DNA of 64,000 bases from Flavobacteriales bacterium (GTDB lineage Bacteria; Bacteroidota; Bacteroidia; Flavobacteriales_D; Crocinitomicaceae): the NCBI GenBank assembly GCA_947497485.1, contig CANMHB010000011.1, forward strand, positions 1 through 64,000, given 5' to 3'. Below the pieces are notes generated by a model, which saw only the letters and a program-made list of their open reading frames with translations, was not told the DNA's origin and did not search any database. The first letter of the stretch is position 1. Every line of letters starts with the position of its first letter. Of the stretch, positions 1 through 9,335 are shown in pieces. Position numbers and translations under genes: made by a program.

Positions 1-83
1 ATCTTTTAAACTCCCCACACTAACACTTATCCAACTTCACATCTCTACACCAATTTCAACAACGTTTCATCGAAATCGGGGTG

Positions 84-113
84 CAAAGATACATACTCTT
101 TTTATTCTAACAA
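84..113 (-). promoter_or_regulatory. Strong leftward promoter (TTG-N19-TATCTTTG)
   Basis: On the minus strand a perfect Bacteroidota -7 box TATCTTTG (91 to 84) is preceded by TTG (113 to 111) at exactly 19 bases. An A/T-tract lies just upstream (about 114-145), like an UP element. Transcription should start near 77 and leave the window at the left. The TTTGCACCCC context after the -7 box resembles rRNA and translation-gene promoters of this phylum, but the transcribed gene is not visible. No open frame is supported in 1-281. Confidence 0.7.
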
Positions 114-281
114 TACTTTTTTTAAAGTTTTTTGAAAAAATGTTGGATTTTTAACCTATTTCATCTCAAATAAACCTTTAAAACATTTCAAAGCAAATAA
201 ATTAGAATAAAAATATTGTGTACAAAGACAATCCTACAATGTTGAAAATCAAATTAGTATGTGGTTATAAAAAATATGATT

Positions 282-971
282 TTACTTCCCTGCGATTTCC
301 ATCAATTTTCTTGTGTCAAGCACAATTAATTTTCTAGTTTGAACCTCAATTAGTCCTTCCTCTTTAAACTCTTTGAGCAGCCGAATTAATGTTTCTGTTG
401 CAGTTCCAACAAAATTTGCCATGTCTTCACGTGATAAGTTGATTGGCTCGTTTTCATATACTTTCATCAACAAAATTAAAGCAAAAGCCAAACGCTCACG
501 AACAGATTTCTGAGCCATATTTGTAATGAAGTCTGCCCTGTCAGCTAATTCTTTTGACAGCTCTTTGATGATACCATTACGCAACGTAGGATTCGTATCC
601 ATCATGGTTAAAAACTCATCTTTTCCTATAAAACATATATTACTCTCTTCCAATGTTTCAGCAGAAACATTGTATGGCTCACCACTTAACATTGCACGAA
701 AACCTATAATCTCACCTGCTTTAGCAATGTGAATGATTTGTTCTTTGCCCTCATCACCTCTTTTAAATATCTTAACCCTTCCTTGATTTAAACAATAGAC
801 TCCTCTCGGAAATGAACTTTCTAGAAATAAAGATTGATTTTTTTTATAATGACTGCATGCATGATTTTCCTCCAAATGTTTCAATTCATCCTCACAAAAT
901 GTTCCAAAAAGAGATATTTTTCTTGAAACACATGTTGAACACGTAACATGCTTATGGGATTTATCAAGCAT
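282..971 (-). CDS. Crp/Fnr family transcriptional regulator with N-terminal cysteine cluster
   Basis: A 229-residue regulator with a cyclic-nucleotide-binding-type beta roll (about 35-140) and a C-terminal winged helix (about 150-220) containing the typical LSREDMANFVGTATETLIR recognition region. The N-terminus carries C11, C14, C26 and C39, a spacing reminiscent of cysteine-bearing FNR-like sensors, so redox or oxygen sensing is possible; cluster binding is inference. It is monocistronic, with its own candidate promoter (TAAATTTG at 1002-995). It is the only one-component sensor in the window that could plausibly tune respiration genes such as the nuo operon, but no target site was identified. 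Confidence 0.88.
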   Translation of the reverse strand: MLDKSHKHVTCSTCVSRKISLFGTFCEDELKHLEENHACSHYKKNQSLFLESSFPRGVYCLNQGRVKIFKRGDEGKEQIIHIAKAGEIIGFRAMLSGEPYNVSAETLEESNICFIGKDEFLTMMDTNPTLRNGIIKELSKELADRADFITNMAQKSVRERLAFALILLMKVYENEPINLSREDMANFVGTATETLIRLLKEFKEEGLIEVQTRKLIVLDTRKLMEIAGK

Positions 972-994
972 AATCGTTTGTTTCGTTATTAACT

Positions 995-1002
995 CAAATT
1001 TA
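995..1002 (-). promoter_or_regulatory. Candidate -7 box of the Crp/Fnr gene
   Basis: TAAATTTG on the minus strand ends 23 bases before the ATG at 971. No TTG was found at the usual upstream distance, so this rests on the -7 box alone. Confidence 0.4.
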
Positions 1003-1122
1003 AGAAAAGTTGAAATTATTTAAATAAAGGTAACATGATTTTTTTTCTTAACGGATCTTTTCGTTTAATAAATAATATAAGGTAGAAATTGAAACAAAAA
1101 ACCTAAAATATTTTAAAAAGAA

Positions 1123-1827
1123 CTAATCTAATTCGAAAATATGTGAAATTAAATCCCTTTTATCTTCTAAAATTGTAAGTTCAACAAATCCTTTATTTGC
1201 GACTAAAAATGGTATTTTATTTTCCAAACATAAATCGATGTCGTGAGTGGACAAAACAATGCACTTGTGTTTTTTGGTGGCGATTTTGATTAACAATTCC
1301 ATCAATTTCTGTCGATTGATGTAATCCAAAAAAGCGGTAGGTTCATCCATTAAAATAATTGGCGTTTCCTGAATTAACGCGCGAGCTACAGCGCATATCT
1401 GGCGTTCACCATCACTAATTTTAACAGTCTGTTTTTCAAGTAAATCCCTAATATTCAATTCAGTTGCAATTATCTCAATGATATGTTTATCAGAAATGGA
1501 AAGTTTACCGGTAAGTGAAGTATAAGGTGCTCTTCCTAACGCAAGATATTCCCAAACGTTCATATATTCCACACCCGAAAATTTACTTTCAACGAAAGCA
1601 AACAACCTAGCTCGTTGATTTATTGTCAATTGATTAATTCCAATTCCTTCGACATTAATTTCTCCAGACAATAAAGGAATTGATCCAATAATACTCTGTA
1701 ATAAAGTAGATTTACCAGCACCATTTCTCCCAACTAACGCATAAACTTTTCCTTGACTCAATTGCAAATCATCAATCTTCAATAGCAAATTTTTATGCCC
1801 TATTTCCGAATTTCTAAATTGAATCAT
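1123..1827 (-). CDS. ABC importer ATPase, iron-chelate/cobalamin type
   Basis: A 234-residue ATP-binding subunit of a BtuCDF/FecBCDE-type importer. Walker A is GRNGAGKST (about 33-41), the signature is the variant ISDGERQ instead of LSGGQ, Walker B is IILMDEPTAFLD, and the switch histidine lies in LSTHD. The ATG overlaps the permease stop as ATGA, indicating translational coupling. It is the last gene of the permease and binding-protein operon. The substrate cannot be told from the ATPase; iron-siderophore, haem and cobalamin are all possible. Confidence 0.9.
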   Translation of the reverse strand: MIQFRNSEIGHKNLLLKIDDLQLSQGKVYALVGRNGAGKSTLLQSIIGSIPLLSGEINVEGIGINQLTINQRARLFAFVESKFSGVEYMNVWEYLALGRAPYTSLTGKLSISDKHIIEIIATELNIRDLLEKQTVKISDGERQICAVARALIQETPIILMDEPTAFLDYINRQKLMELLIKIATKKHKCIVLSTHDIDLCLENKIPFLVANKGFVELTILEDKRDLISHIFELD

Positions 1828-2813
1828 TTTATTTTTCGCATTAAAAGAAAAACAACAAAAGGAGCACCTAACAAAGAGGTAAGTGCATTAATTGGTAAAG
1901 AAATTTGACCTTCCATGATTTGTATTAAGCTGTCGCAAAGCAAAAGAAAAATAGCGCCAATTAAAAGATTTCCAATTATTAACCAAGTATGATTTTGGGT
2001 CTTGAATAAAATACGTGTTAAATTGGGAATAGCTAAACCAACAAAGGCTATCGGACCACAAAAAGCAGTAATTACACCAGCAAAAATAGCGGTTATTGCC
2101 ATGATCAAAAAACGTGTTTGCAATACTTTCAATCCCAATAAACCGGCAGAATGTTCCCCAATAACAAGCATATTCAAAGGTTTTACCAATAAAACTGAAA
2201 GTACAATTCCTATGAAAAACACAATTAAAATAATTGGTAACTGTAAAAATTCGACTTGCTGCAAAGATCCCATAGACCACATTGTATAAGCTTTCAGTTG
2301 TTCCGCTTTTGCAAATGATTCCATGATCGACACCAATGCAGTTGTGAAACTACCAAACATTAATCCTACTAGTAAAAGAGAAATTTGAGACTTTAAGCGC
2401 TGTGCCAAAGCCATCATCAATAATCCTGAAAGCATTGCTCCAATCAATCCTGAACCAATTAAGCCGAATTCAGTTCCAAAAAATGATACTCCCGTCATCA
2501 GTGAAATAGCCACTAACAAACTTGCTCCTGAATTAATACCTAACACATACGGTCCAGCTAAAGGGTTTCGAAACAAGGTTTGCATGAGCATCCCTGCCAA
2601 CGAAAGACCACCTCCTGCGATGAGCGCCATTACCATTCTAGGAATTCGAAATTCACGTGCCAATAATTGTTCAGTTGTTAAGTTTGATGAATCTGAAGGG
2701 AAATAATCGGAAAAATCCAAGGGTATTTGCCCGCAAAAAAGATGACACAAAATGGAAACGGGCAATAAGATTGCAAGGATTGTTAAAACGATGATTATCC
2801 TTTTGTTGTTCAT
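1824..2813 (-). CDS. FecCD/BtuC-type ABC transporter permease
   Basis: A 329-residue inner-membrane permease with about nine to ten hydrophobic helices, starting with a signal-anchor-like helix. Family landmarks include the REFRIPRMVMALIAGGGLSLAG segment near 53-74, NPLAGPYVLGINSGA near 84-98 and GPIAFVGLAIPNLTR near 250. These are diagnostic of the FecCD family. It overlaps both neighbours by ATGA junctions (with the binding protein at 2813-2810 and the ATPase at 1827-1824). It forms the translocation channel of the importer. Confidence 0.93.
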   Translation of the reverse strand: MNNKRIIIVLTILAILLPVSILCHLFCGQIPLDFSDYFPSDSSNLTTEQLLAREFRIPRMVMALIAGGGLSLAGMLMQTLFRNPLAGPYVLGINSGASLLVAISLMTGVSFFGTEFGLIGSGLIGAMLSGLLMMALAQRLKSQISLLLVGLMFGSFTTALVSIMESFAKAEQLKAYTMWSMGSLQQVEFLQLPIILIVFFIGIVLSVLLVKPLNMLVIGEHSAGLLGLKVLQTRFLIMAITAIFAGVITAFCGPIAFVGLAIPNLTRILFKTQNHTWLIIGNLLIGAIFLLLCDSLIQIMEGQISLPINALTSLLGAPFVVFLLMRKIK

Positions 2814-3892
2814 TTTACTTCTTCGTAAAAATACAATTTCATTCCATTTTTAGGATGGGCAATGTTATAAATATCACTTAAAATTAAATGCGGTTGAACA
2901 GCACCGAGTTCCCAATATTTATTCATTTTTGCTGAACTGCAATAAACTTTTCCGGTAACGAAAAATGGCAAAAACTTAGCTTTTGGATTCGTATTTAGAA
3001 TTTCCTTCTTCGTTGAAAATCCAGGATTTAACCAAATTGAAACATCCTTCGAATTCGATATAATTTGCTCTTGCGAAAACGGAATACTTCCTGTCCCCTT
3101 CGAATCCCTATAAATATAATTAAATCCCGCATCTTTAAAGAGCTTCGCATGAAAACTCTGACCTGCTGGAGCATACCAATAATCACCGATGAAATTACCG
3201 GAAATTGCTTTGGAATTTGACTCAACTTCTCCCCTATTTTTAAATTGATTGTATGACTTAACTATTTCCTTAAAAATGGATTTTGCTTCCTTTTGCTTTC
3301 CGGTCAAGTAACCAAATAATAAAACCCATTCTGCGCGTCCTAATGGATGCGTTTCTCGCCAATCAAAATTAGGAACACATGTAATTCCCATTTTTCTCAA
3401 ACGATTTTCATCTTTAAATTTACCGGAAAAAGCACTGTAAATGATTGTATTTGATTTTGAAGCAATGATTCTGTCTATTGACAACTGTGATTCTGAACCA
3501 AGTGAAATCGTTTTTCCTGATTTAATTTGATTTTTAACTTTCTGATTAAAAACCAGTTCTTTATCTGAAACAGCTCGAATTGATTTTTCCTCATCGATAA
3601 CACTCAACATTCCAATATGCGTAGCGGAAAGTGCTGCAATTGCGTTGGTTTCATTTATCAAAAATGAACTTGATTTTTTAGCAAACTCATTTGAAATTAC
3701 AAATGTTCTGAAAATCTTGGATTGGTCCGGGTGAATAATTTGAATTTTAACTTGATTTCCAGCTTCATAAATCCGCAACCATTTGCTGTATTGACAAATA
3801 TTTTTCCCAAAAACCAAATCCTTCGGTTTGTCTTTTGAATTTTGACAGGAAAATAAAATGAAAATCGAGCAAAGAATTGCAACTAATCGCAT
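2810..3892 (-). CDS. ABC transporter substrate-binding lipoprotein
   Basis: A 360-residue periplasmic binding protein of the metal-chelate/cobalamin class. The N-terminus is a lipoprotein signal with the lipobox FSCQ (Cys at about 16). The bilobed family pattern is visible: an IIASKSNTIIYS segment in lobe 1, a long connecting helix with WVLLFGYLTGK, and GQSFHAKLFKDAGFNYIY plus VSIWLNPG in lobe 2. It starts 3 bases after the panB stop, so it is probably co-transcribed with panB although functionally unrelated. If it carries cobalamin it could supply the methylmalonyl-CoA mutase at 23794-27147; that link is inference. Confidence 0.85.
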   Translation of the reverse strand: MRLVAILCSIFILFSCQNSKDKPKDLVFGKNICQYSKWLRIYEAGNQVKIQIIHPDQSKIFRTFVISNEFAKKSSSFLINETNAIAALSATHIGMLSVIDEEKSIRAVSDKELVFNQKVKNQIKSGKTISLGSESQLSIDRIIASKSNTIIYSAFSGKFKDENRLRKMGITCVPNFDWRETHPLGRAEWVLLFGYLTGKQKEAKSIFKEIVKSYNQFKNRGEVESNSKAISGNFIGDYWYAPAGQSFHAKLFKDAGFNYIYRDSKGTGSIPFSQEQIISNSKDVSIWLNPGFSTKKEILNTNPKAKFLPFFVTGKVYCSSAKMNKYWELGAVQPHLILSDIYNIAHPKNGMKLYFYEEVK

Positions 3893-3895
3893 GCA

Positions 3896-4711
3896 TCAAT
3901 ATTGTTCAGATTCATTTGGGAAATCGCCCGATTTAACGTCCTTAATGTATTCTTGGAAAGAATTCATCATCTGTTCATGTAAATTGTTGTATTTGCGTAA
4001 AAAACGAGGACTAAATTCATTGTTAATTCCCAACATGTCGTGAACAACCAAAACCTGACCATCAACCCCATTTCCAGCTCCAATTCCAATTATAGGAATA
4101 GAAACCATTTTCGCTACTTTCTCTGCCAAGGATGCCGGAATTTTCTCTAATACAATTGCAAAACAACCGGCCTCTTCCAATGCCTTAGCATCTTCAATCA
4201 AACGAGTTGCTTCCTCCTCCTCTTTCGCACGAACAACGTAAGTTCCAAACTTATAAATAGATTGTGGTGTTAAACCCAAATGTCCCATCACAGGAATTCC
4301 CGCGGTGAGAATTCGTTTTATTGACTCCAAGATTTCTTGTCCGCCTTCCATTTTAACGGCATGTCCACCCGACTCTTTCATAATGCGAATGGCACTTGAT
4401 AAAGCCTCTTTGGAATTCCCTTGATACGAACCAAATGGCATATCAACAACAATTAACGCTCGATTAATCGCTCTAACAACTGAAGAAGCGTGATAAATCA
4501 TTTGATCCAACGTAATAGGAAGTGTTGTTTCATGTCCAGCCATCACATTTGAAGCAGAATCTCCGACCAAAATCACATCAATTCCAGCGGCATCAATGAT
4601 TCGAGCCATCGAAAAATCATATCCAGTTAGCATGGAAATTTTTTCACCCGCTTGCTTCATTTCCTGAAGTGTATGTGTCGTGACTTTTTTTACGTTTTTA
4701 TGAACTGACAT
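3896..4711 (-). CDS. panB: 3-methyl-2-oxobutanoate hydroxymethyltransferase (PanB)
   Basis: PanB adds a hydroxymethyl group from methylene-tetrahydrofolate to 2-oxoisovalerate, the first step of pantothenate and CoA synthesis. At 271 residues it is of normal length. The metal and substrate residues match the family: D51 in LVGDS, D90 in [10 protein letters not shown]122 in VKMEGG, and the catalytic-type E189 in AIVLEKIP. The HLGLTPQ motif is at about 144-150. It lies 51 bases after purC and 3 bases before the ABC binding protein. Serine hydroxymethyltransferase, which makes its one-carbon donor, is also in the window. Confidence 0.97.
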   Translation of the reverse strand: MSVHKNVKKVTTHTLQEMKQAGEKISMLTGYDFSMARIIDAAGIDVILVGDSASNVMAGHETTLPITLDQMIYHASSVVRAINRALIVVDMPFGSYQGNSKEALSSAIRIMKESGGHAVKMEGGQEILESIKRILTAGIPVMGHLGLTPQSIYKFGTYVVRAKEEEEATRLIEDAKALEEAGCFAIVLEKIPASLAEKVAKMVSIPIIGIGAGNGVDGQVLVVHDMLGINNEFSPRFLRKYNNLHEQMMNSFQEYIKDVKSGDFPNESEQY

Positions 4712-4762
4712 GGTTTGAGTTAAAAGTTTAAATTTGAGAATTTAAGATGTAAAATTATTCGT

Positions 4763-5704
4763 TTATGAATTTATGTAATTTTCTACATTTTTTTGAATGC
4801 GAGCTTGAATATCGGTAGTATCTGATTTTTCGAATTTTTTACCAGTAATTCGTTCATAAAGCTCAATGTATCTCTCAGTGATTGTATTTACAAATTCATC
4901 TGGCATGAATGGCATTTGCTGTCCTTCCAATCCTTGAAATCCATTTTCAATCAACCATTGACGCACGAATTCTTTTGAAAGTTGTTTTTGTGGCTCTCCA
5001 CGCTCCTGACGCTCTTCGTAACCTTCCGCGTAAAAATAGCGCGACGAATCTGGTGTGTGAATTTCATCAATAAGGATAACTTCTCCGTTTCTGATTCCAA
5101 ATTCATATTTAGTATCGACCAATATCAATCCTCGTTCCGCTGCCATTTCTGTTCCTCGTTGAAACAGAGCACGGGTATATTTTTCCATTTGAAGATATAT
5201 GTGCTCTGGAACGACACCCTTGGCTAAAATATCTTCCCTAGAAATGTCTTCATCATGACCTTCCTCTGCTTTTGTTGCCGGTGTAATAATTGGCTCTGGA
5301 AATTTATCATTTTCCTTCATTCCTTCAGGCATTGTAACACCACACAAAATTCTTTTTCCTAACTTATATTCGCGAGCAGCATGTCCTGACATATACCCAC
5401 GAATTACCATTTCAACACGAACGGGTTCACAAGCATAACCCACAGCCACAGAAGGATCTGGTGTCGCAATTAACCAATTTGGAACAATGTCTTTTGTTGC
5501 GTCGAGAAACATGGTCGCCACTTGATTCAAAACTTGACCTTTGAACGGAATTCCTTTCGGTAAAATGTGATCGAAAGCAGAAATGCGATCCGAAGCGACC
5601 ATCACTAAAAGTCCATTTTCCAATGTGTAAACATCTCTTACCTTACCATTGTAAACAGAAACCTGTCCTGGAAAATTAAAAGTAGATGACGTTATTGCTT
5701 TCAT
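4763..5704 (-). CDS. purC: Phosphoribosylaminoimidazole-succinocarboxamide synthase (SAICAR synthase)
   Basis: PurC condenses CAIR with aspartate using ATP in purine synthesis. At 313 residues it belongs to the longer form of the family. Conserved parts are GKVRDVY at about 20-26, [19 protein letters not shown] at about 38-56, and the C-terminal DTKYEFG and [13 protein letters not shown] segments. Its ATG overlaps the phoH stop (ATGA at 5704-5701), so the two are translationally coupled. Confidence 0.97.
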   Translation of the reverse strand: MKAITSSTFNFPGQVSVYNGKVRDVYTLENGLLVMVASDRISAFDHILPKGIPFKGQVLNQVATMFLDATKDIVPNWLIATPDPSVAVGYACEPVRVEMVIRGYMSGHAAREYKLGKRILCGVTMPEGMKENDKFPEPIITPATKAEEGHDEDISREDILAKGVVPEHIYLQMEKYTRALFQRGTEMAAERGLILVDTKYEFGIRNGEVILIDEIHTPDSSRYFYAEGYEERQERGEPQKQLSKEFVRQWLIENGFQGLEGQQMPFMPDEFVNTITERYIELYERITGKKFEKSDTTDIQARIQKNVENYINS

Positions 5705-6684
5705 TTATTTTTTGTTTTTTCTATTTGTTTTTCTTTAGCCTCTGCAACATCAAACGCTTCAATTATTTTCTTAACTAAACTATGTCGAATAACATCACTT
5801 TGACCTAAGCGAACGACATTTATTTCATCGACATCTTTCAACACATCCAACGCATATGAAAGTCCAGATTTCTGCTTGTGCGGCAAATCGACCTGAGACA
5901 TATCACCTGTAATAACAAATTTAGCTGTCATTCCCATACGAGTCAGAAACATTTTCATTTGCATGGTTGTCGTGTTTTGTGCCTCATCCAGAATTACGAA
6001 AGCTTTATCCAAAGTCCTTCCCCGCATAAAAGCAAGTGGTGCTATTTCAATTACACCAAACTCAATCATATCAGATAATTTCTCACCCGGAATCATATCG
6101 CGTAAAGCATCATACAAAGGCATGAGATAAGGATCCAATTTTTCCTTCAAATCACCTGGTAAAAAACCTAGATTTTCTCCTGCTTCGACCGCTGGTCTAG
6201 TTAAAACAATGCGTTTAACTTCCTTATTTTTTAGCGCTCTAACCGCCAATGCAACTGCTGTATATGTTTTACCTGTTCCTGCAGGGCCTACCGCAAAAAC
6301 CATATCACTTTGATTGACAGCCTGAACTAGTTTTTTCTGATTTACAGTTCTCGCTTTTATTTTTGTTCCGCCCGTTCCATGAACCAAGGTTTCAGAACCA
6401 TCGTCGTTTGAAAGCATTTTGGAACCATCAACAAGCATTAAATTATCAATGCTATTCTCAGAAAGAAAATTGAACTTATCAAAATGTTGAACTAAAAGAT
6501 CAAGTTTTCGTTCGAATTCATCTAAGATTTCTTCCTCTCCATTCAAACTAATAACATTCCCGCGAGCAGTAATTTTAAGTTGTGGAAAAAATGATTTCAA
6601 ATGGCGAAAATTGGAATTGTTTACCCCAAAAAACTCAGCAGGATTAATTCCTGAAATTTCAATGTTGCGTGATATCGATTTCAA
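5701..6684 (-). CDS. phoH: PhoH family ATPase
   Basis: A 327-residue PhoH-like nucleotide-binding protein. An N-terminal KH-like region (about 10-75) is followed by an ATPase domain with Walker A GPAGTGKT (133-140) and Walker B FVILDEAQ (229-236). Members are linked to RNA metabolism and ribosome quality control, but the exact role is not settled. The start is TTG at 6684: the codon directly upstream is a stop and the N-terminal [10 protein letters not shown] motif is conserved, so no later ATG fits. It leads the phoH-purC-panB gene run. Confidence 0.92.
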   Translation of the reverse strand: MKSISRNIEISGINPAEFFGVNNSNFRHLKSFFPQLKITARGNVISLNGEEEILDEFERKLDLLVQHFDKFNFLSENSIDNLMLVDGSKMLSNDDGSETLVHGTGGTKIKARTVNQKKLVQAVNQSDMVFAVGPAGTGKTYTAVALAVRALKNKEVKRIVLTRPAVEAGENLGFLPGDLKEKLDPYLMPLYDALRDMIPGEKLSDMIEFGVIEIAPLAFMRGRTLDKAFVILDEAQNTTTMQMKMFLTRMGMTAKFVITGDMSQVDLPHKQKSGLSYALDVLKDVDEINVVRLGQSDVIRHSLVKKIIEAFDVAEAKEKQIEKTKNK

Positions 6685-6724
6685 TTATTTTTCTTTTCTC
6701 AATGGCTATTTTACCGATTTCAAT

Positions 6725-6732
6725 TACTTTTG
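6725..6732 (+). promoter_or_regulatory. Candidate -7 box for the SAM hydrolase gene
   Basis: TACTTTTG on the plus strand lies 42 bases before the ATG at 6775, in the short divergent region with phoH. No clear TTG lies at 17-23 bases upstream. Confidence 0.35.
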
Positions 6733-6774
6733 GTAAAATTAAAAATTAATTGGCATACTGAAATTCATTTTTGA

Positions 6775-7623
6775 ATGCAAATAATCACCTTAACATCTGA
6801 CACTGGTTTACAAGATTTTTACGTTGCTGCAATGAAGGGGGCAATTTTAAATTTAATTCCCAATGCTACAATAATTGATATTTCACATTCAATCAAACCC
6901 TTTGACGTTGCAGAGGCTGCTTATCAAGTTCAAAGTTGTTATAAAGATTTTCCTGCAAATACCATTCACATTGTTGCAGTTGATAGTGAACCGATTCTGA
7001 ACGTTTCAAGTCCGAGCTATCCTGCTATAATGAAATTTCAAAATCAATATTTCATTTCAAACGACAACGGTTTTTTTGGGACTTTTCTTGACGAAGATCA
7101 TCCTGATGAAATGTATCGATTCGAAGATGTTCAAAATGATGAAAACCTCCTTAAGTTCCCTACGAAAAACTGTTTCATTCCTTTAGCTGCTAAAATATCT
7201 CAAAAATTACCAATAAATTCATTCGCTAGCCCAACGGATAAGTATAAAAGAGCCTTCATTTTAAAGCCAATTATTGAACAATTTGCAATCCAAGGAACAG
7301 TAATACACATCGATTCATTTGGAAATATAATTACGAATATCAATAAAAGTGATTTTGATCGATTTGGAGATAAAACCCCATTTACGATTTATTACCTTGA
7401 CAAATTATATTACATCGATAAAATTTCTCGAACCTATAACGATGTTCCAATGGGTGAACGTGTTGCAATTTTCAATAGTAACAACCTGTTAGAAATTGCC
7501 GTAAATAGAGGTGCAAACAGAAGTACAGGTGGAGCTGACAAACTCTTTGGAGTGCGATTGGGAGATATTTTCCGAGTTGAATTTACACCAGCTGGTTCCC
7601 ATCGTGATTTTCAGTTTATGTAA
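6775..7623 (+). CDS. S-adenosyl-L-methionine hydrolase (adenosine-forming), DUF62 family
   Basis: A 282-residue member of the SAM hydroxide adenosyltransferase family, which splits SAM to adenosine and methionine. The N-terminal TLTSDTGLQDFYVAAMKG carries the conserved substrate aspartate, HIVAVDSEP continues the N-terminal domain, and the C-terminal barrel begins with HIDSFGNIITNI, the family hallmark. The last residues include the conserved AGSHRDFQ. It is followed after 2 bases by an ABM-domain gene, so they probably form a two-gene operon. The physiological purpose of these enzymes is poorly understood. Confidence 0.9.
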   Translation: MQIITLTSDTGLQDFYVAAMKGAILNLIPNATIIDISHSIKPFDVAEAAYQVQSCYKDFPANTIHIVAVDSEPILNVSSPSYPAIMKFQNQYFISNDNGFFGTFLDEDHPDEMYRFEDVQNDENLLKFPTKNCFIPLAAKISQKLPINSFASPTDKYKRAFILKPIIEQFAIQGTVIHIDSFGNIITNINKSDFDRFGDKTPFTIYYLDKLYYIDKISRTYNDVPMGERVAIFNSNNLLEIAVNRGANRSTGGADKLFGVRLGDIFRVEFTPAGSHRDFQFM

Positions 7624-7625
7624 GT

Positions 7626-7943
7626 ATGCTTACTCGAATCGTAAAACTTCATTTTCAAGCAGATAAAATCGATGATTTTTTATCACACTTTGAAACAATC
7701 AAGTGGAAAGTTGCTCATTTCCCGGGTTGTCAAGGAATGAAACTTTTAAGAGGAGAAAATGATCCTTGTTTGGTTTTTACCTACAGCGTTTGGGAATCTA
7801 CTGATGCACTCGAAAATTACAGAAAATCTGATGTATTCCAGAATTTATGGCCTAAAATAAAAATTTGGTTCGACCAAAAACCGGAGGCATGGAGCGTAGA
7901 AACGCATTTTGATGGGTTTCCAAAGAATTTAAATCAAATCTGA
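7626..7943 (+). CDS. Antibiotic biosynthesis monooxygenase (ABM) domain protein
   Basis: A 105-residue single-domain protein of the dimeric alpha/beta-barrel ABM class: an N-terminal strand (LTRIVKLHFQ), then FPGCQGMKLLRG, then the VFTYSVWESTDALENYRKSDVF segment typical of the family. Family members include small monooxygenases and haem-degrading enzymes, but many are unassigned. It follows the SAM hydrolase by 2 bases and ends 20 bases before the converging rhlE stop. Confidence 0.8.
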   Translation: MLTRIVKLHFQADKIDDFLSHFETIKWKVAHFPGCQGMKLLRGENDPCLVFTYSVWESTDALENYRKSDVFQNLWPKIKIWFDQKPEAWSVETHFDGFPKNLNQI

Positions 7944-7963
7944 GTTATTCTTTCAATAATTTT

Positions 7964-9163
7964 TCATCGGCTTTTTTGCCAAACTCTTTTAACCCTTGGC
8001 TGTTGAACTTTTTTCTCTGCAATTTTCCCAGTCGCAGGAAAGGCATGATCGGAAACCACTGGAATATTTAACCCAATTAATTTTTGAATGTCTTTCACAT
8101 ACGCTCGTTCTTCTGTGTTGCAAAAAGAAACTGCTTTCCCAGAAGCACCTGCCCTACCCGTTCGGCCAATGCGGTGAACATAAGTCTCAGGAATGTTCGG
8201 AATATCGTAATTCACCACAAACTCCAATTGATCAATGTCGATTCCACGTGCTGCAATGTCGGTTGCAACTAGAACTTGTAATGATTTTTCCTTGAATTTC
8301 TTTAAAGCGTTTTGTCGAGCGTTTTGTGACTTATTGCCGTGAATCGCTTCCGACTTGATTTGATTTCGATTCAAGATTTTAACCAATTTATCGGCGCCAT
8401 GTTTAGTTCGTGTAAAAACCAAGGCAGTTTCAACCTTATTGATATTCAATACCTCTATCAACAAATCCTTCTTGTTTTCGGTATCAACGAAATATATTTC
8501 TTGCTGAATAGTCTCGGCAGTTGATGAAACGGGTGTTACTTCAACGTGACTCGGATTGGTTAGAATTGAATTTGCCAACGATGTAATTTCTTTCGGCATC
8601 GTTGCAGAGAAAAACAGCGTTTGACGTTTTTCAGGAATTAGCTTGATAATTTTCTTTACATCGTGAATGAATCCCATGTCCAACATTCGATCCGCTTCAT
8701 CCAAAACAAAAATTTCAAGATTTCTCAAATTTATGTGACGCTGTTGCACCAAATCAAGCAATCTACCTGGCGTTGCAATTAAAATATCAACTCCAGCTTT
8801 CAAACGATTTACTTGCGAAGTTTGATTAACTCCACCAAAAATAACGGCGGATTGCAATTTTAAATTTTGACCATAATCTTTAAAACTTTCGTCAATTTGA
8901 ATTGCTAACTCCCTTGTGGGAGTTACGATCAAAGCACGAATCACGCGTTTCTGTTCCGGATTTTTTGTTGATTGCAAACGTTGTAAAATTGGAATAGCAA
9001 ACGCAGCAGTTTTTCCCGTTCCAGTCTGAGCACAGCCCATAATATCTTTCCCTTGAAGGACGATTGGAATGGCTTGTTCTTGAATGGGTGTTGGATTGGT
9101 ATAACCTTGTGTGTTAAGAGCGTTTAAGATCGGCTCTAAAAGATCTAGTTCTTTAAATGTCAT
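7964..9163 (-). CDS. rhlE: DEAD-box RNA helicase, RhlE type
   Basis: A 399-residue ATP-dependent RNA helicase with the full motif set: Q motif NPTPIQEQAIP (about 23-33), motif I AQTGTGKT (45-52), Ia PTRELA, II DEAD (155-158), III SAT (186-188) and VI HRIGRTGRAG (about 335-344). The C-terminal tail after the core is short and basic (RVKRVWQKSR), as in RhlE rather than CsdA proteins. It is monocistronic with its own promoter at 9230-9223. Roles are expected in ribosome assembly and mRNA turnover. Confidence 0.94.
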   Translation of the reverse strand: MTFKELDLLEPILNALNTQGYTNPTPIQEQAIPIVLQGKDIMGCAQTGTGKTAAFAIPILQRLQSTKNPEQKRVIRALIVTPTRELAIQIDESFKDYGQNLKLQSAVIFGGVNQTSQVNRLKAGVDILIATPGRLLDLVQQRHINLRNLEIFVLDEADRMLDMGFIHDVKKIIKLIPEKRQTLFFSATMPKEITSLANSILTNPSHVEVTPVSSTAETIQQEIYFVDTENKKDLLIEVLNINKVETALVFTRTKHGADKLVKILNRNQIKSEAIHGNKSQNARQNALKKFKEKSLQVLVATDIAARGIDIDQLEFVVNYDIPNIPETYVHRIGRTGRAGASGKAVSFCNTEERAYVKDIQKLIGLNIPVVSDHAFPATGKIAEKKVQQPRVKRVWQKSR

Positions 9164-9222
9164 AAATTAGATTCAACTCTAAGTTTGACATAATAAATGA
9201 AATGAAAGACCTAGACTTTGAA

Positions 9223-9230
9223 CAAAGGTA
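9223..9230 (-). promoter_or_regulatory. Candidate -7 box of rhlE
   Basis: TACCTTTG on the minus strand is an exact TAnnTTTG match. It predicts transcription from about 9217 with a leader near 54 bases, a typical length for DEAD-box helicase genes that are cold- or self-regulated. No TTG lies at the expected upstream spacing. Confidence 0.5.
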
Positions 9231-9313
9231 AGCTATTTAATCGGTTTTAGAGTATTCTCTCAGAAATACTCAAACAATATCGGAATTAAACCAAATGATT
9301 TCTGCTATGTTAT

Positions 9314-9321
9314 TATTTTTG
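9314..9321 (+). promoter_or_regulatory. Candidate -7 box of menB
   Basis: TATTTTTG matches TAnnTTTG and lies 14 bases before the ATG at 9336, predicting a leader of under 10 bases. Confidence 0.45.
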
Positions 9322-9335
9322 CAAAAACATTTTTT

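Noticed and set aside
1-281. A coding gene or tRNA at the left edge
   Set aside because: Stops in all frames and no cloverleaf pattern; only a leftward promoter is supported.
1888-2280. Open frame on the minus strand within the permease gene
   Set aside because: It is an alternate-frame shadow of a well-supported FecCD permease with no domain of its own.
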